Of a DNA stretch of 64,000 bases, positions 11,492 to 24,989 are shown piece after piece. This DNA comes from Viscum album (Eukaryota > Streptophyta > Magnoliopsida > Santalales > Viscaceae). The DNA lies in the NCBI GenBank assembly GCA_963277665.1, contig OY728130.1, positions 1,363,616,393 through 1,363,680,392 on the forward strand. The letters are read 5' to 3'. Within the stretch, counting starts at the first letter, position 1. Each line of letters opens with the position of its first letter. A model generated the notes under the pieces. It had not been told where the DNA came from and did no database searches. It saw only the letters and a list, made by a program, of their open reading frames with translations. The position numbers were made by a program, and so were the translations under genes.

Positions 11492-14289
11492 TCAATTAAA
11501 TTCATTACCAATATAATAAATATTTTTTAGATAGAAACTATAAATTTGTATTAGATTATTTAAAAACGTAATTTCTATTGTAATTATTGGATGTACTAAA
11601 TTTATTTACCCATAAAGGGTTTACCACTTTTTATGGGAAACACTATTATATATGGAATGATTAGTCATTTTCATATTTTTTATCTATATGTTTTTGTGTA
11701 TTGGGGGCTATAGAAGATGGTTTTACATTCCATACTAGATATACATATTTTATAGTAGTTGTTAAAACAAATTTTATGAAGGGTGGATGTGATCAAAATA
11801 CTATATTGTCTTCTATTTATGAGGGGTATGTTCATAAGTAATTTTTTTTGAGAAATCCAAACATTTAGGTGATAAGTTATTAAATATCTATGAAGGAAAT
11901 ATAAAGGTGTATCAAGGTAGGCTATAGGTTTTCAGGGTGATGTATTAGGACCTAAAAATGATATAATTTGAAATATTAATTGAATTCATCCCTTAAATTA
12001 ATGAAATGTTGATCAATATTTGATGATTTGGAAAAACATTAGATGATATAATACCTTTCCTGATGACACTATAAATTATTCGAGATATGTTTGATTCAAA
12101 AGTCACAATTATTAAATAACATGAACTTAGTAGACTTAATTTATATGATTTAAATAGAATTATTAGTGCATATGAGTTTTGGATGATATGTTTCTTCAAA
12201 AATAAGTGTAAGGATGAATATTGAATTTCTATTTAAATAACAAAGTATATGAAAAATTAGTTTTAAAAGAATATGATTTTTAATAAAGAAGAATAAATTG
12301 AAGGGAAGTTTGGTAAACAAATATAAATAATCTCTAGAAGTGTGAGAGTAAGAAAATGAAATTTTATGTGGAAGCTTACACTGAAATAATTTATGTGTGG
12401 ATCCATTAAAAATTTTATATGAAACTTTCAAAATTTAATTGAAAAATAAGTTAATTAAAAGGTGGATGATAAGATAAGATAATGACCAAAGAAGAAATAA
12501 AAATATGATACATCATTGTTTTATTTAATAGGGAAGAATTAGAATGTCATTAAATTCATTAACTAAATTTTATGTCATTGTTTAAAGATAGTGATGGAAT
12601 TAAAGAAGTAGTGGTAGTACTCCATCCAACAATATTGATGAAATACTACTAGTTTCAAAATTGAATGTGATTTTCTTATGAAAATATATAATTAGTGATT
12701 CAAATAGTCTGGAATAAATATAAATAAAATTCTTGTTGAAGACAAACCTCATGGAATCTCATTCATTGTTCCCTAATTTATAACGGTATATTAATAGTTT
12801 AAATAATTACAATCTATTTTCAATTATGATAATAAATAATGGATGATTAATGAGAATGAGTACTTGATAATGTTTTTTAATGAATATAAGGAAATAAAAA
12901 GTGAAATTTAAGAATGTATTAAAATGGAGGAGAAGGATTTGGAGACATTCAAAATTAATTTTATCAATGTTGAAAAGGGACTAGACAAATACAAATTCAA
13001 TTTTCCAAAATTTATTCAAGAAGTATTTGAAAACCCAAACATTAATATTATTATTTTTAAATATTCACATAATGATGAGGCACCAAAATTCATGAAATTA
13101 TCACAATAAAATGGTTAAAAAGATATTTTATGCATTGGTAAAAATTCTAAGTTAAAGTCTAATGTGATATAAGTCAATTGTTTTTATTGGGACAAATCTC
13201 AAAAATTTAGAAATTCATAGTAAATTGAAATGAGGGTAAAAATGTCTATAATTAGTGATTTTAATGAGTTTTTAATTGTTACTATATTAAATATGAATGT
13301 TTTGGGACCCAAAATTAATTAATATTTTCTAAAGTATAAAAAATGTATGACCCATGTATGTAACAATAATAGGTATAAAAAATTAAGAAACCACATTTTT
13401 TCAAAAATCAATATTTATTTTGAGGTTACTATAAGAAATGTGGAGGCTTTGAGAACATGGTAAGATTTTTTGGGTTAATTATGAAATTTATTTTGAGCCA
13501 TGAATTAATGAGTGGTATAGTTTGAGGTGGAGTCATGACACTCAAAAGAAAAAAATATAGAGGAAGAAAAACCATTTTTTTACTAAAGTTTGAGAATATA
13601 TTTCTATAATTAGAAGTGATTTTTGGAAGATGTGTCTGGCCATGTCACTTTTCAAAATATATTCTCACCATTTTACTAGAATAATAGAGTTTGAATTTTG
13701 ATACTAAAAATTCTAATAAGATGGGAAAATTAATGGAAAAGGTTTTTTTATTAATGGTTAATTTATTGAATCTAAAATGGAATGTCTATGAATTATGGAT
13801 AATGAATTTTATTTATACTAGATAAGATAATTAATGTATTTGCATGATTTTTAAAAGTGAAATGAAGGTTTTATAAACTTTGGTAATGTTTGGTCCCTAA
13901 AAATCAATGTTAACAAATTAGTATTGATCAAAATTGAAATATTACATTATAAGAACACTTTATAGTTTTATATGATAAATAAGAATTTATTATGTTTATC
14001 TCAGTTTCGTGATGACAATATTTTTTTTTCTAAAATGACGGGTTCTTTTTTATGAGTTTGAAATATTGTTGTGTATTAACATGTGTATAGTGATCAAGTA
14101 GAAAATTGGTTCATGTTAATGAAGATAATAATTTATTCTACCTATTTTTAGAGGAGGAAAATCAATTGTATCCTTGAAAGATTGGATATCTTGGTCAAAA
14201 AATATGATCAATCTTACCTAAGTATATATTTTTTTGATGTGACAATACAAAAAAATTAGAGATAAACCTAATGTTATCTATTTTCAAGA

Positions 14290-14905
14290 AGGGTAGTATT
14301 GGTAATTACCTATACAATAAATTATAAATTTAAACATATCTCTTATTGGAGCTTATTTATTTAGGAATTTTTGAGACTATTATGAAGAAGATAACAAGTT
14401 AGGATAAGTATATTAGTTATATTATTGATTACTTCACTGAAGGAAGATTCATTATATTTTTAAATCACATGTTAAAGGATATGAAAAGGATTGAATTTTT
14501 TAAAAGAATTTGTGAAGAGTGTTATTTAACCTCAAAAATCATTTAAAAATGGAATAGAATATCCATGTTGAATATTTGAATCATATCATTAGAATCATGA
14601 TATTCACCATGACCACAATTTATTACACACAACAAAACAAAATGGTGTTGGTAAATAAAAAAATGATTTTTGTAAAGATTGATCATACCATGTTAAATGA
14701 GTATTAATATTTTATTATATTGAGTGATAAATAATTTCTGTTGTACTTCACATTCAAACCACTTGTTTTTATATTCCAAATTCAGATATGTCATCAAATG
14801 AGATGTGTTATAATTAATCTCGTGGTTTGAAATTTTTAGGGGTGTTTGGAAGGCATCATATTATCTGGAAAAAGGAAACAATATTATGATGTTTGATAAG
14901 AGACT
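14290..14905 (+). pseudogene. pol: Copia integrase core remnant
   Basis: With frame changes and stops removed only mentally, three blocks align in order with copia integrase. First, around 14,340-14,450, a Leu-Glu-Leu-Ile segment is followed by an IIDYF block where the first catalytic Asp lies. Then around 14,455-14,530 comes the helix region before the Asp-Asn-Gly motif, which is not readable. Third, around 14,615-14,705, YTQQNKMVLVNKK..TMLNE matches the Pro-Gln-Gln-Asn-Gly-Val block that in copia precedes the catalytic Glu and the Arg-Lys-Asn motif. A FLGVFG-like piece at about 14,840 fits the next conserved block. The enzyme would join element DNA to host DNA; this copy is dead. Confidence 0.6.
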
Positions 14906-14949
14906 AGTTAAAGGAAACTTATTTAGTTAACCTCCATATAACACCATGA

Positions 14950-17900
14950 AAAATTAGTATCAATTAATATTATTCTCGATAGTTTTCCTAAAATGAAACA
15001 CTAGGTTTTAAGCGACATGCGATACATGAAAAAAATATTATTATTCAAATATGACTATTATAACCTAGTTGTAAAATTTCTGGTTTGAATAGGAATATAA
15101 AAATTATAAAAAATATATTATTTAAATAATAAAACTTTATGTATTATTTCGTAAAATATATATACAAATTTTATAGTAAATTCATTTTATGCTTCAAAAA
15201 AATGTTTTATAAAAAAGGGTTTTTATTACATTTTGATCATTGATATTATAATTAATTTTATCAAAATTAATAAATTTTATTTTAAAGAATGAATATAATT
15301 TTTAAAATTACCATTTCAATATTCAATTAGGGATATTTGTTTTTGATTATTTTAAGAAGATTTATTTTTAATTGAATAGTAAAATATACGAATTTTTTTA
15401 AACTGTCATTTGATTTCATCAAATAAAATAATATAAATTCTTCATTAATTTTTACATAATATGTTAAATTAACATAATATTCATTTATTTAACTTTCCCA
15501 AAATAATTCCCTTGGAATTAATATTATATTTTATTGTTTATATCTTCATTTTTAGTCTTAAAAAGACATTTTTTGTAAAAACTATTTTTCATTTTGTTTT
15601 ATGAATTTATATTAAAGTTTATTTGTACTAATTATATGACATGAATATTGATAAAATGGTTCTATATTAAGATCCTAAGTTATAAATTTAGTAAATAATA
15701 CCCTTTTATTTTTTTCGTAATGAATAATAACCGAGGTAAAAATTTATCATCACGGTAAAGGGTAAATTGGGAAATTAAGGATAAAAATGTAAAATGGATT
15801 AAAAATCACCATTAAATATTACCATATTGAATAATTTTTGTTCATAAATACTCACTTAAATTTCATATTTATGTCCACTTGGATCATTTTTTCTTTGATG
15901 ATGGCCTATATAATATTTTATGTAAAGAAAAGTACAAAATTTCACTCACTTTCTTTTAAATTTATCCTATATATTAAAATAAGAATAAAAATTAATTTTG
16001 AACTTATCAAAAATTTAATTTTTAAAATAATAAAATTATTTTTATTATGGTAATTTATGTATAATTTTTATTGATTATATATTTATATTAAACACTTATA
16101 CAACACTAACACAGTGCTTGTGCAAACAGTGGAAAAATAAAAATATATAAATTTCAAAACATTAAAAGTAAAATATTTTGGATTAATTATGCTAATAAAT
16201 ATTTTTTATAGTTAATAATAATGTATTATAGATGGTTAAATTAGTTATATTCTATTTATATTTCTATATTGATATATATGAAGTCAAATTATGTTAATAT
16301 TTCTTAAAATTTCATTAATATTAGTTTATGTTATATATATATATATTATTTAAAAATCATAAAAACATAATAGTGTAAAATCATAATGATATATGTTATA
16401 AAATTTAATATATTATTTATTTATAATAAAATTTTAAACTTATTTGTAAAATTATATCCCTTTATGTTTCAAAAATTTGTTTTGATGGTTATGGTTAAAA
16501 TTGGTTAACAAGGGGGCTAAACCAAAAGAAAAGGTTTAAAATAAATCAAAAACCTATCTAGATTTTTTTGGAAGAAGGTATTTCAACCATATAATATAAT
16601 ATTCTTGAAAATATTTCCACATGCTTCCACTTTAACATTAAAATGAATTTATAATATTTAAATATTTTTATTAATTACATGTGTGTCATTTATTTCAATA
16701 TAAAAGGATACCCCTCATCTCTCTTATTACCAACACATTTAGATAAATAGCTCAATTAAACCATAAATATTATCATATAACAGTCCCTATATATGAATTA
16801 ATGGTTCTGTTATTCTTAAAATACCATTCCGAGGGTCTATACAAAGGAATCTAAAGGAGGTTTACCAGATTAGAGGTAATCATATATTACAACTCTTTCA
16901 AAGTTATTTTTTTATAATTACTCTAAATATGGTTTACCAAAAAATAAACAATATTTTTAATATAATTAATATAATTATATGTTTTTATGATAATGGTACT
17001 ACTAATTTTCACCTCCATTACATCCTATATAATTAGAATACATTGATTGTATGAACGTAAGGATTACTGTCTCGAAGAAGCGATGTAATTCATTTTTCTT
17101 CCCCATTTTATCTTATTTTTATAAATATGAAAATAAATAATATATATTATATTTTTTTAAATATTTATGAATCTATAAATTTAATACATAATTTAATTTA
17201 TTACACATCAACTTGTTGAAATTTATATCATCGCTAATGCACATGTGTGGACTACCACCTCCATGAATTGATGTGTTCCACTTTTCATATACTAATTTAA
17301 AGGATGAATAAATTTTTTATCTAATAAATAAATATGTTACTTATTTCATGAATAAAATTATAGAGATTATGGAACCATGAGAAATATGTAATGACCTATA
17401 CTACTGAACTAAAACTTACATGAAAGACGACATAGCTAAGACTCATAAATAAAAATTTCAACAACGGATTATTAATAAATGTTTGTTGAAATTTTATGAG
17501 GGTATAATATATTATATTATACGTATGTATATGGTTTTGGAATATAAGTATAAAAAATTTAGAGTATTATATAGTATGATAATAACACTTACAAGGAATG
17601 TTTGACATGATGTATTGGTTTCTCGTCTCACCTCTATTTTTATGATACATATTCCATATTCAACACTTATTTCCTTTATGTGTAGTATATACATATAGTG
17701 AATTTATTTAATTATTTTTTCATTAAAATTATATGGATATACAAATCCATATGAGGTTCTCTCATTTATGTGGTTTTAATTGATAGATTACAAAATTTGT
17801 AAGTGTTTTTTGTCTCAATTTAACTTCATTGAGAATTATGTTATATTATACACATAACTTATTATATTTGGTGAATATACATCAACATTTATATATTATA

Positions 17901-19474
17901 TGAGAAATTATTATTTATTAATTTTATTTTATGTTTCTATTCATGTTTTTACTTTTAATGTGGATTGATTAAAAATTTATTAATGTTGTAAGGGTTTATT
18001 TACCAATCTCATTCTTATTGGGGATTATTTATGTCTTATTCCTCCATTGGGGTAATATATGATATTTTAATTCTAAAACAATTCAAATTTATTCTCCTCT
18101 TTTTATTTATAGATTTTACAAATTTTACTTTCACTTTTATCTCTTTATGTAATCAAGAGACTGATGGAATGTTGTAATGAAAATTCGTCATTTTTTTCTT
18201 TCGGTCAACAATATTTTTCTTCCTTTACCATGTATTCATTTAAATGTTTCCAAAAATGTTTTTATTATTATAAAATGATTTATTAAAGTTATTTTTTCAA
18301 ATTATTTACTTTTTTTAAAATGGTTTAAAATAAATATTCTTTTCATTTTTCAATCATGGCACTTTTTACCAATGGTTTTAATAGAATATTTTCTAATATA
18401 CACTGTGCGAAGGAATTTTCTTATCATCATGACTGAAATTTAATTTGAATATTTCTTTACAGGTATCCATATTTATTTATAAATAAATTTTTATCTAAAT
18501 TTTAATTAAAATATTTTGATTTTAAAAATGTGACTTTAAAATGAAAAGTGTATTTTCATTAGGAAATCAACAAGTTATTATGTAAAGGTATTTTCATCTA
18601 TTTCAATATCCATTAATAAATATTGTTTTTTACCAAGGATAAACTATAATTATACAGTCTATCATATTTATATGGTTATGTTATGAGCATTTTTATTGGT
18701 AAATGTATTGAAGTTATGTATACTATTTCTTTCAATATAGATAGATATTGATTATTAAGTCATATTGATTATGATATTCTATTTATTCATATAATTATTT
18801 AATTGGATATATTAAGTGATGGGTGGGGCCTAAAATTACATAGATACCCCAATGAATCTTTATGTATCATGATAAAAAATAGGATTCGTATATAGACATG
18901 GCCTTAACCATTTTTGTAATATGTCTTAGATTGAGGCCTCGATAGTAAATTTTAGATGTCATGTAGTATGAATTCCATCATTATAAAGTTATTTATTATT
19001 TCATATATAATTATTCAAACAATTATCTAATCCATAGATAAGTTTCATGATAATGTAATTATTTATATGGAATTATTTGATCATTATTTATTCAAATATT
19101 CCACGGTAAACATTCCCTTACTGAGCATCTGAGCTCACCCCTTTCTTATGTTTCTTTTACCAAAGATCTCAGGAAGTGTATTGGGAATGATATGAATGGA
19201 CATTATTTATAAATAATGATTTTATTAAATAAAATATTGTTTCATATTATATTTTTTAAAATATAATATTATATTCAATAATGTATTTTGTTTACCATTA
19301 ATTTTCAACTATTATGTCTCTTAGGATGTGGTTGCTTGTATCTAGTTACATTAATATAAATTAACCACCGAATTTGGGATTGTAGGTTTTGAGTCATTGC
19401 AATTAGTATTAGATCCATATAAATATTATGTTTTTTAGTTTGGAATCCCAGAGTGTGGTATTTAGGCTATTATA
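14950..19474 (+). repeat. Element C LTR, same superfamily as the LTRs of element A
   Basis: From about 15,330 onward this stretch follows the order of landmarks in the 5319-10,027 LTR. They are a GATATTTGTTTTTGAT block, the GGTAAA..GGGTAAATT block at 15,755, TATAAAAGG at 16,699, and an AGGTTTACCAGATTAGAGG block at 16,859. It ends TTATA two bases before a primer-binding site, exactly as element A does. Its length (about 4.5 kb) agrees. It is more diverged from either A copy than they are from each other. The start is not resolved; 14.85-15.0 kb is my estimate. Confidence 0.65.
16699..16707 (+). promoter_or_regulatory. LTR TATA box of element C
   Basis: TATAAAAGG followed by a CCCCTCATCTCTC pyrimidine run, in the position equivalent to 7172 in element A's LTR. 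Agreement in two diverged copies supports a real LTR core promoter. Confidence 0.55.
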
Positions 19475-19476
19475 GA

Positions 19477-19488
19477 TGGTATCATAAA
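19477..19488 (+). other. Primer-binding site of element C
   Basis: TGGTATCATAAA begins two bases after the LTR-ending TTATA, with the same spacing as in element A. It is a decayed initiator-Met-tRNA complement. Confidence 0.6.
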
Positions 19489-19998
19489 AAGTTTATTAGA
19501 ATCTTTGGGAACAAGATTTATGAAAAAATATAAAAGGTAACATAAATATATGATTAAAATTGGAAAAATGTCTACTTATAATATTATGTAATAAATTTAT
19601 TGTTATGGTAAATATTATGTGTTGTTCATAGTAATAAATCTCATCCTAAATACTATACGAAATTTTATTTTTATCATAGAATCATACTAGGGTAATAAAA
19701 CTAAATATAGTTATTCGATTACTTCTCGGCCATCATTCTAATGAACACTGAATTTTCCCTTAATGAAAACCTATTTTGAAACTCTTAGGGGATATTCATG
19801 TTATAATTAACTATTTATTTTTGAATAATTATAATGAATTTGAATGGATAATGTCCATGTAAGACATAAGTTAAAACTAAGGTGTCATAGATTTAAAATA
19901 ATGTGTCAATATTTAGACATCCTATAATTGATTTTCATGATTACATGATTTACCACTATGGTTATTATTTCTAAAACTTGTATTTTTATTTTCAGTCA

Positions 19999-20340
19999 AT
20001 GGATGGAACCTAAAGGAACCATGTTAATAAATAATGTGGTAGATAATGAAATGATTAACCTCAAGAGGAACAAAATTTTATGGTAAATGGAATGAGAAAA
20101 CATATGGGTTTTACTAACATTATCTCTTGATATATGATTTCAAACTAAATCATAGGTGATTTTTTTAATTACAAAATTTAGATAAAAATTTAGTTTCAAA
20201 AATATTATAGAGGAAAGATGATTCTGCTTCCTACTTGTCAATAATATTGGAAGAAGCATCCATGTGAATATCTCAATGGAAGAAAAAGTTGTTTTCTCTT
20301 TAGAAATGAACTACACAGAGAAATCGATTTCCATTGAATT
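19999..20340 (+). pseudogene. gag: gag start and knuckle remnant of element C
   Basis: ATGGATGGAACC at 19,999 lies at about the same distance from its primer-binding site as the gag start at 2988, and shares neighbouring words with it (GGATC/GAACC, then A-GGCACC/A-GGAACC). Around 20,225-20,330 a frame reads a Cys-x-x-Cys pair, a later Cys and an Arg-Lys-Ser-Cys-Phe segment that resemble worn zinc knuckles. Stops are frequent. The interior then ends at 20,466, where element B's LTR starts; no other part of element C was identified in the window. Confidence 0.5.
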
Positions 20341-20644
20341 TAATTTCTTATTTTTAGGGAACATGGGAATTATTTGAGTCAATTACCTACTCAAAGAGCT
20401 AACTCAAAGACCAAGGAGGGGACTATTCTATTCCAATCACTAAAATGTAATGATTGATGTGTTAACTGCAACATCCTTTATTTTCATTGAGGTACATTTT
20501 CTTTTGTTTTCTATTAAAACCTCATTGATATTTATATTTTGGATTAAAACCTCGTGATTGGGCCTTTTAGATAGTCATTTTTCTTTTGGTAAGGATATAG
20601 TATAGGGTTGGAGGTGGGCTGTAGGGAAAATACACAATGTGTAT

Positions 20645-20652
20645 TATAAATA
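20645..20652 (+). promoter_or_regulatory. LTR TATA box of element B, 5' copy
   Basis: TATAAATA, about 180 bp into the LTR, conserved at 28,568 in the 3' LTR. This is the probable core promoter, giving a short U3 and a long R/U5. Confidence 0.5.
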
Positions 20653-21434
20653 CATGGTCTATATTTATAAAAAAGGATGTTTTATGGGATGTCCATACCC
20701 CATAAATGTCATGAACTAGTTTTTCCAAGGAGGGGAAAACCTAATATTTATAGGGCATGTAAAAATTATATTCCATGTTAATACCCAAGGTAATTTTTAA
20801 AAAAGATGTAAAGACTCTTATTTTTGGACACAAGCATCATTTCCCCTCCCTCACATAGAAGGATCCATGCAAAGAAGATCCAACATGACAAGATCTAGGT
20901 TACTCTAATTTCTTAAATCAATGATTGGTTTTATTTTCCTTTGGTCACATTAGATATACAATGGTAATCACCTTATTACTCTTCCTTCTTTTATCAGTTT
21001 ATCTCTTCTTCTCTTACACACTATTTTCAGTACCAACTCATGTGCCTTATTTTCATGGATTTCATATATTATTTCGGTTTCTCCCATTATTGATCAATTA
21101 AAGGGCCAATAATGTATGATGAGAGTACTAAATACATAAGGTAGGTGGTCTAGTATATTTTCCCCTAAATTCGATTAGTTTTAAACAATGCTCTGTCATG
21201 CTGCACACTAGACATTCTGTTAAAATTAATATTTACATTATTCTAAGTTTTTTCCATGTTAGAAGAACCTCATTAACGCATTTTACATTAATAGGATCCC
21301 ACCTCATCTAGTTACACCCCTTTTGGTGCTCTCCTATGATTCACCTTTAATTGTTAAAATTTTCTCTGGCCAGACCACCTTTCAAGTAGTGTTGATTATA
21401 ACCCTTAGTTTATCGTAAAAAGGACCAACCAAAT

Positions 21435-21715
21435 ATAAATATGATACTTGAGAAAGGATTAAATTTTATATATGATACTTAAGAATGTAATCCATTTTAT
21501 ATATGATACCCAGTCTTGGTTTATCATTGATATGTGATACTCAATCATGGAATCTCTTTGATAAGTGATACTCGAGCATGGAGTCTCATTGATATGTTAT
21601 ACTGAGGAATGGTTTCCCTTTGACATGTGATGCTTGTACATGGAATCTCATTGACATGTGATACTCGGTCATGGAATACCTTTGATATGTGATACTCAGT
21701 TATGGTGTCCCATAT
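21435..21715 (+). repeat. 31-bp tandem repeat in element B LTR
   Basis: The word GATACT/GATACC recurs at 21,505, 21,536, 21,567 and (mutated) 21,598, that is every 31 bp, within units resembling TTGATATGTGATACTCGG followed by CATGGAATCTC. About nine units are visible. The same unit forms the end of the truncated 3' LTR (29,350-29,508). The - strand reading frame across it is only a by-product of the periodicity. Confidence 0.8.
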
Positions 21716-22591
21716 TCTTGTGAGTTTTTTGCATGATGTAGCTTGAAACCATGTGAGATATATACTATTACTTGTGGACACATGAGTTATAACTCTGGTC
21801 CTGGATAATAGTAGTATCCATATATACAGCTATAGAAGTCACTACTTACATAAAAAATATATATGTATAACCATGTTTACTTTTTCATAGACCATATTTT
21901 TTAGGCCAAATTATGTAATTTTTTCCTAATTTCCATTAGTAACTAGAGTCGACCCAATTAAATTTTACATATTTTCTTACTTTACATTCACAATGCTCAT
22001 ATTATATGTACCATATAGATTTTACTTGGCACCATAGGTGGTGACCTACAGAGTATATATTACACCGTTATTAGGCTACCTATGGTACCCAAGAATACTT
22101 CATGATTTCAGGTATAAATAATTGGAATCGTCCAACTTTCGGTGTTTGATTCTGATAAGTGATATAGTTTGGGAGCCGAGGACCGAGCCCATGATCATGA
22201 TGATAGGGACGGAAGATTTTTTCTCTTTTTTATTTTTTTTTTATAAAATGTTATATAATCCTATTCCACCTTATCCTATTTACTTTACTTTTTGTGTATA
22301 ATAATGGAATATTCATCATTTTGTATCAAATATTAGCTTAGCTTCAACCTATTTATTTGTCTGTATGGTTTAACTTTCACTAATAATAATCAAGAATTGT
22401 CTCTACTACTTATCATTACTATTTAAAATTCTTATACACTCTAATAAAGAGTTCATAGTTCCTAAAAAAACACACCCTAGTCCCCCACTAGAATTTGAAA
22501 TCCTATATTGTACGTGGAGGTGCGCTTGAGGTTAGGCAGGAAATGAGATTGATGCACTACTTAGTGGCTCCAGGGTTAGGCCACTATAATG

Positions 22592-22604
22592 TGGCATCAT
22601 AGCA
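22592..22604 (+). other. Primer-binding site of element B
   Basis: TGGCATCATAGCA differs at two positions from the initiator-Met-tRNA complement TGGTATCAGAGCA. It marks the end of the LTR. Confidence 0.7.
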
Positions 22605-23779
22605 TTATTTTTTTTGTACTACTATTTGGGATATTATATAAGAGACTAGGATGTATTGGAATTTGGTAAAATTCTATATTTGGGAGTAGTTAACCCATGT
22701 ACAGTTGAAACCCAAATTATTTAGTATGGGATATTGATGATTTTGTTTTCACCTATTATAGTTGTATTAATTTCACTGTTAGATTACACACATGTTTTGG
22801 GAAATTTTTATTATTGGTATTATTGTTATTTATTCATTATTCTATGGCCTAGTATAATAATAAGGAATAATCACATGCATCATTATATGGACATTTGAAC
22901 CAATATGTCATGAATTTTCTATGAAACGTTTAGTTTTTTCATACACAACATGCTGCATATGATTGTTTTATTGATTATTATATATTTAAATTTAATAATC
23001 CATTTTAATGGAAAAAATATTAGAATAAATAATGTTTCTACATGAATCTAAATTTTATTTTCTTGTATAGATTGATGATAATTTTTTAAATAACTAATTA
23101 TTCCATTTTTGATTCGTGAACTACCTATTATATGGGATGAAATGTTAGTTGATTTTATTATATGAATGGTGATTGTATTTTATGAAGCCTTCACATTTAT
23201 AAAATGGGAATGGTGATTTATATAATTAACTCTTTTTATACATGACCTGTTACATTCTGATACTAGATGTTGGGGTTGGGTAGTAGTTGCTTGATATTGC
23301 CAATTAGAAGTTATAAAGAGTATGGAACTTTATAAATTTGGAATGGTGAAACATCCAACTAAGTTGTGATATCTATATTCATTTAAATGAGTGTGAACAG
23401 AAATAAATTTAAACTCTTAAATGAAATTTATACCACTCAATGGGGATTATAATTTCAAAATTAATGCGGGTTTTTCTCTAGACCATGAAATTGGTACTCT
23501 AAATACCAAACCCTCTATTGTGTTATGTGATATTTTTTACCTCACCTGACCAAAGTAGTGGGTAATAATCAGTGTCTCTTTTGATTTAATAGACCTTTCT
23601 TATCACATAAAAATGGATTTTGGTTTAATAAGAGTGGTTTTAATCATTATAAGAAAACATAACACATTTATCTTCTTATTATCTTTCATCCTATCTGTAA
23701 TTAATATTATTTGATTCATGTATTTATAAATTATAAAGATATTATCCATAATATCCTCAAGTTATGTGATAGGAGGGTG
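22605..23779 (+). other. Untranslated leader of element B
   Basis: About 1.2 kb between the primer-binding site and the first gag-like frame. Stops occur in all frames and no motif was recognised. A leader of this kind is usual before gag, though this one is long and may include unrecognised decayed gag. Confidence 0.4.
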
Positions 23780-24770
23780 GTGAAGACCTTACTTTGGAGG
23801 TGGTGGACCCTAATGCACCAACATTTCCTCTTATAGAGACATAAGAAGAACCTTAATTTCATATTCTATTGGGATCTGATGATCAATTTCATGAGTGATT
23901 ATTTCACTTTATATAGTTTGTTTAGGGAACCCCATGACCTATACCTATTATAGCAGAGTTGACTTTATTATTTTAGTAGTAGTACCCTCCCATCACCTAG
24001 AAGGATGATGGTCCTTAGGCTTTAGAATATTTTCTGGATTCCATGATATCGATATTAGAGAATATAGATATTCTTCCAGAGTGGAGGGTCAATATCTTCA
24101 CATATATTCTCCATGAATCCATCAAGTGTTGGTGGGATGTCATCTATCATCTTGGTCATTATTAGGGAATGGTCTAGGTATACTTCCAGATAATATTCCA
24201 TGATAAAGAAATCCCATAGAACCTGAGATATGACCATTCTTGAAAGTTTATTCACCTTACGTAGTGTTATATGTTTATGATGGAGTAATAAACCAATTTT
24301 ACCAAACTTTAGTGTTTTTCACTTACATTGACAGGTGATGAGTTGGTGACTGTGAGACAGTTTTAGGGTGGGCTTGTGTACACCATCCAAACTCATGCAA
24401 ATGTCTTCAAGTTTACCACCATTTTGGATATAGAGAGATATGACCTAGTCATTGAGTAAAACCTAAGGTAATATGGTAGTTTCAGTAATGGATGTTAAAC
24501 TTCATGACATGGAAGTATTTCTTTGAGTGGAAGGATATGCCTCTTTGAGTTTTCATAATGGGGTGGCATCAACTAGATGTCACCAGATGATAGCATGGAG
24601 TGCCACCAGTGCAAAAAACCAAAAAATAATAATCCCCAGTGTCCTAGAGAACACATGGAATTCCATTTTTGTGAAAATATGTGGAACCAACAACATTTCG
24701 ATAGGTCTATTTCGTCTTAGCGTAGCTGGAGAGGATCCATTTCAGTTCTGTCATCCAGTTTAGCAGCGCA
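23780..24770 (+). pseudogene. gag: gag remnant of element B
   Basis: The capsid part is recognisable at 24,055-24,168, where the frame reads ILPEWRVNIFTYIL and then HESIKCWWDVIYH. The double Trp (24,130-24,135) is the signature of the Retrotrans_gag domain. A GDELVTVRQF segment follows at about 24,340. The nucleocapsid knuckle is at 24,601-24,642: CHQCKKPKNNNPQC, which is CX2CX4HX4C with the His changed to Asn. Several stops interrupt the frame. The product would have formed the virus-like particle and bound element RNA. The - strand frame at 24,055-24,255 is its shadow. Confidence 0.7.
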
Positions 24771-24989
24771 ACATCAGGCATGGAGCTAGTGTATAATAGG
24801 CTGATTAGGATAAGGAGTTAGACACTACTGAGGTATTCAGACATTATAGTGTTAGTTCTACCATACCATACCTACTCAGGGCTTCCAATTTGTATATTAG
24901 GTTCACAGATCTGACCATATCTATGCAGTGTAGCCTGCACTTAAGGAGCAGAGTATACAACCTTTAATATTTAGAGGTATTATTCTAGA

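Larger units (their letters stand above)
11480..14905 (+). mobile_element. Ty1/copia retrotransposon remnant
   Basis: A primer-binding-site-like TGGTATCATATC at 11,480 is followed 2.8 kb later by a readable copia integrase core in the same orientation. The sequence between (11,500-14,290) is riddled with stops. It should hold gag and protease, but I could not match any segment confidently. RT and RNase H, which follow integrase in copia elements, are absent: at about 14.9 kb the sequence passes into the LTR of element C, which probably inserted here or replaced the rest. Both LTRs are unidentified, so the limits are approximate. Confidence 0.55.
20467..22588 (+). repeat. Element B 5' LTR
   Basis: It starts TGCAACATCC, equivalent to TATAATATCC at 28,390 in the other copy. 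Shared blocks are TGATTGGGCCTTT (20,556 and 28,479), a TATAAATA box, AGTTACACCCCTTTT/AGAGCCACCCCTTT and the 31-bp repeat array. It ends just before the primer-binding site at 22,592. The last 0.9 kb has no partner in the window because the 3' copy is truncated. Confidence 0.8.
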
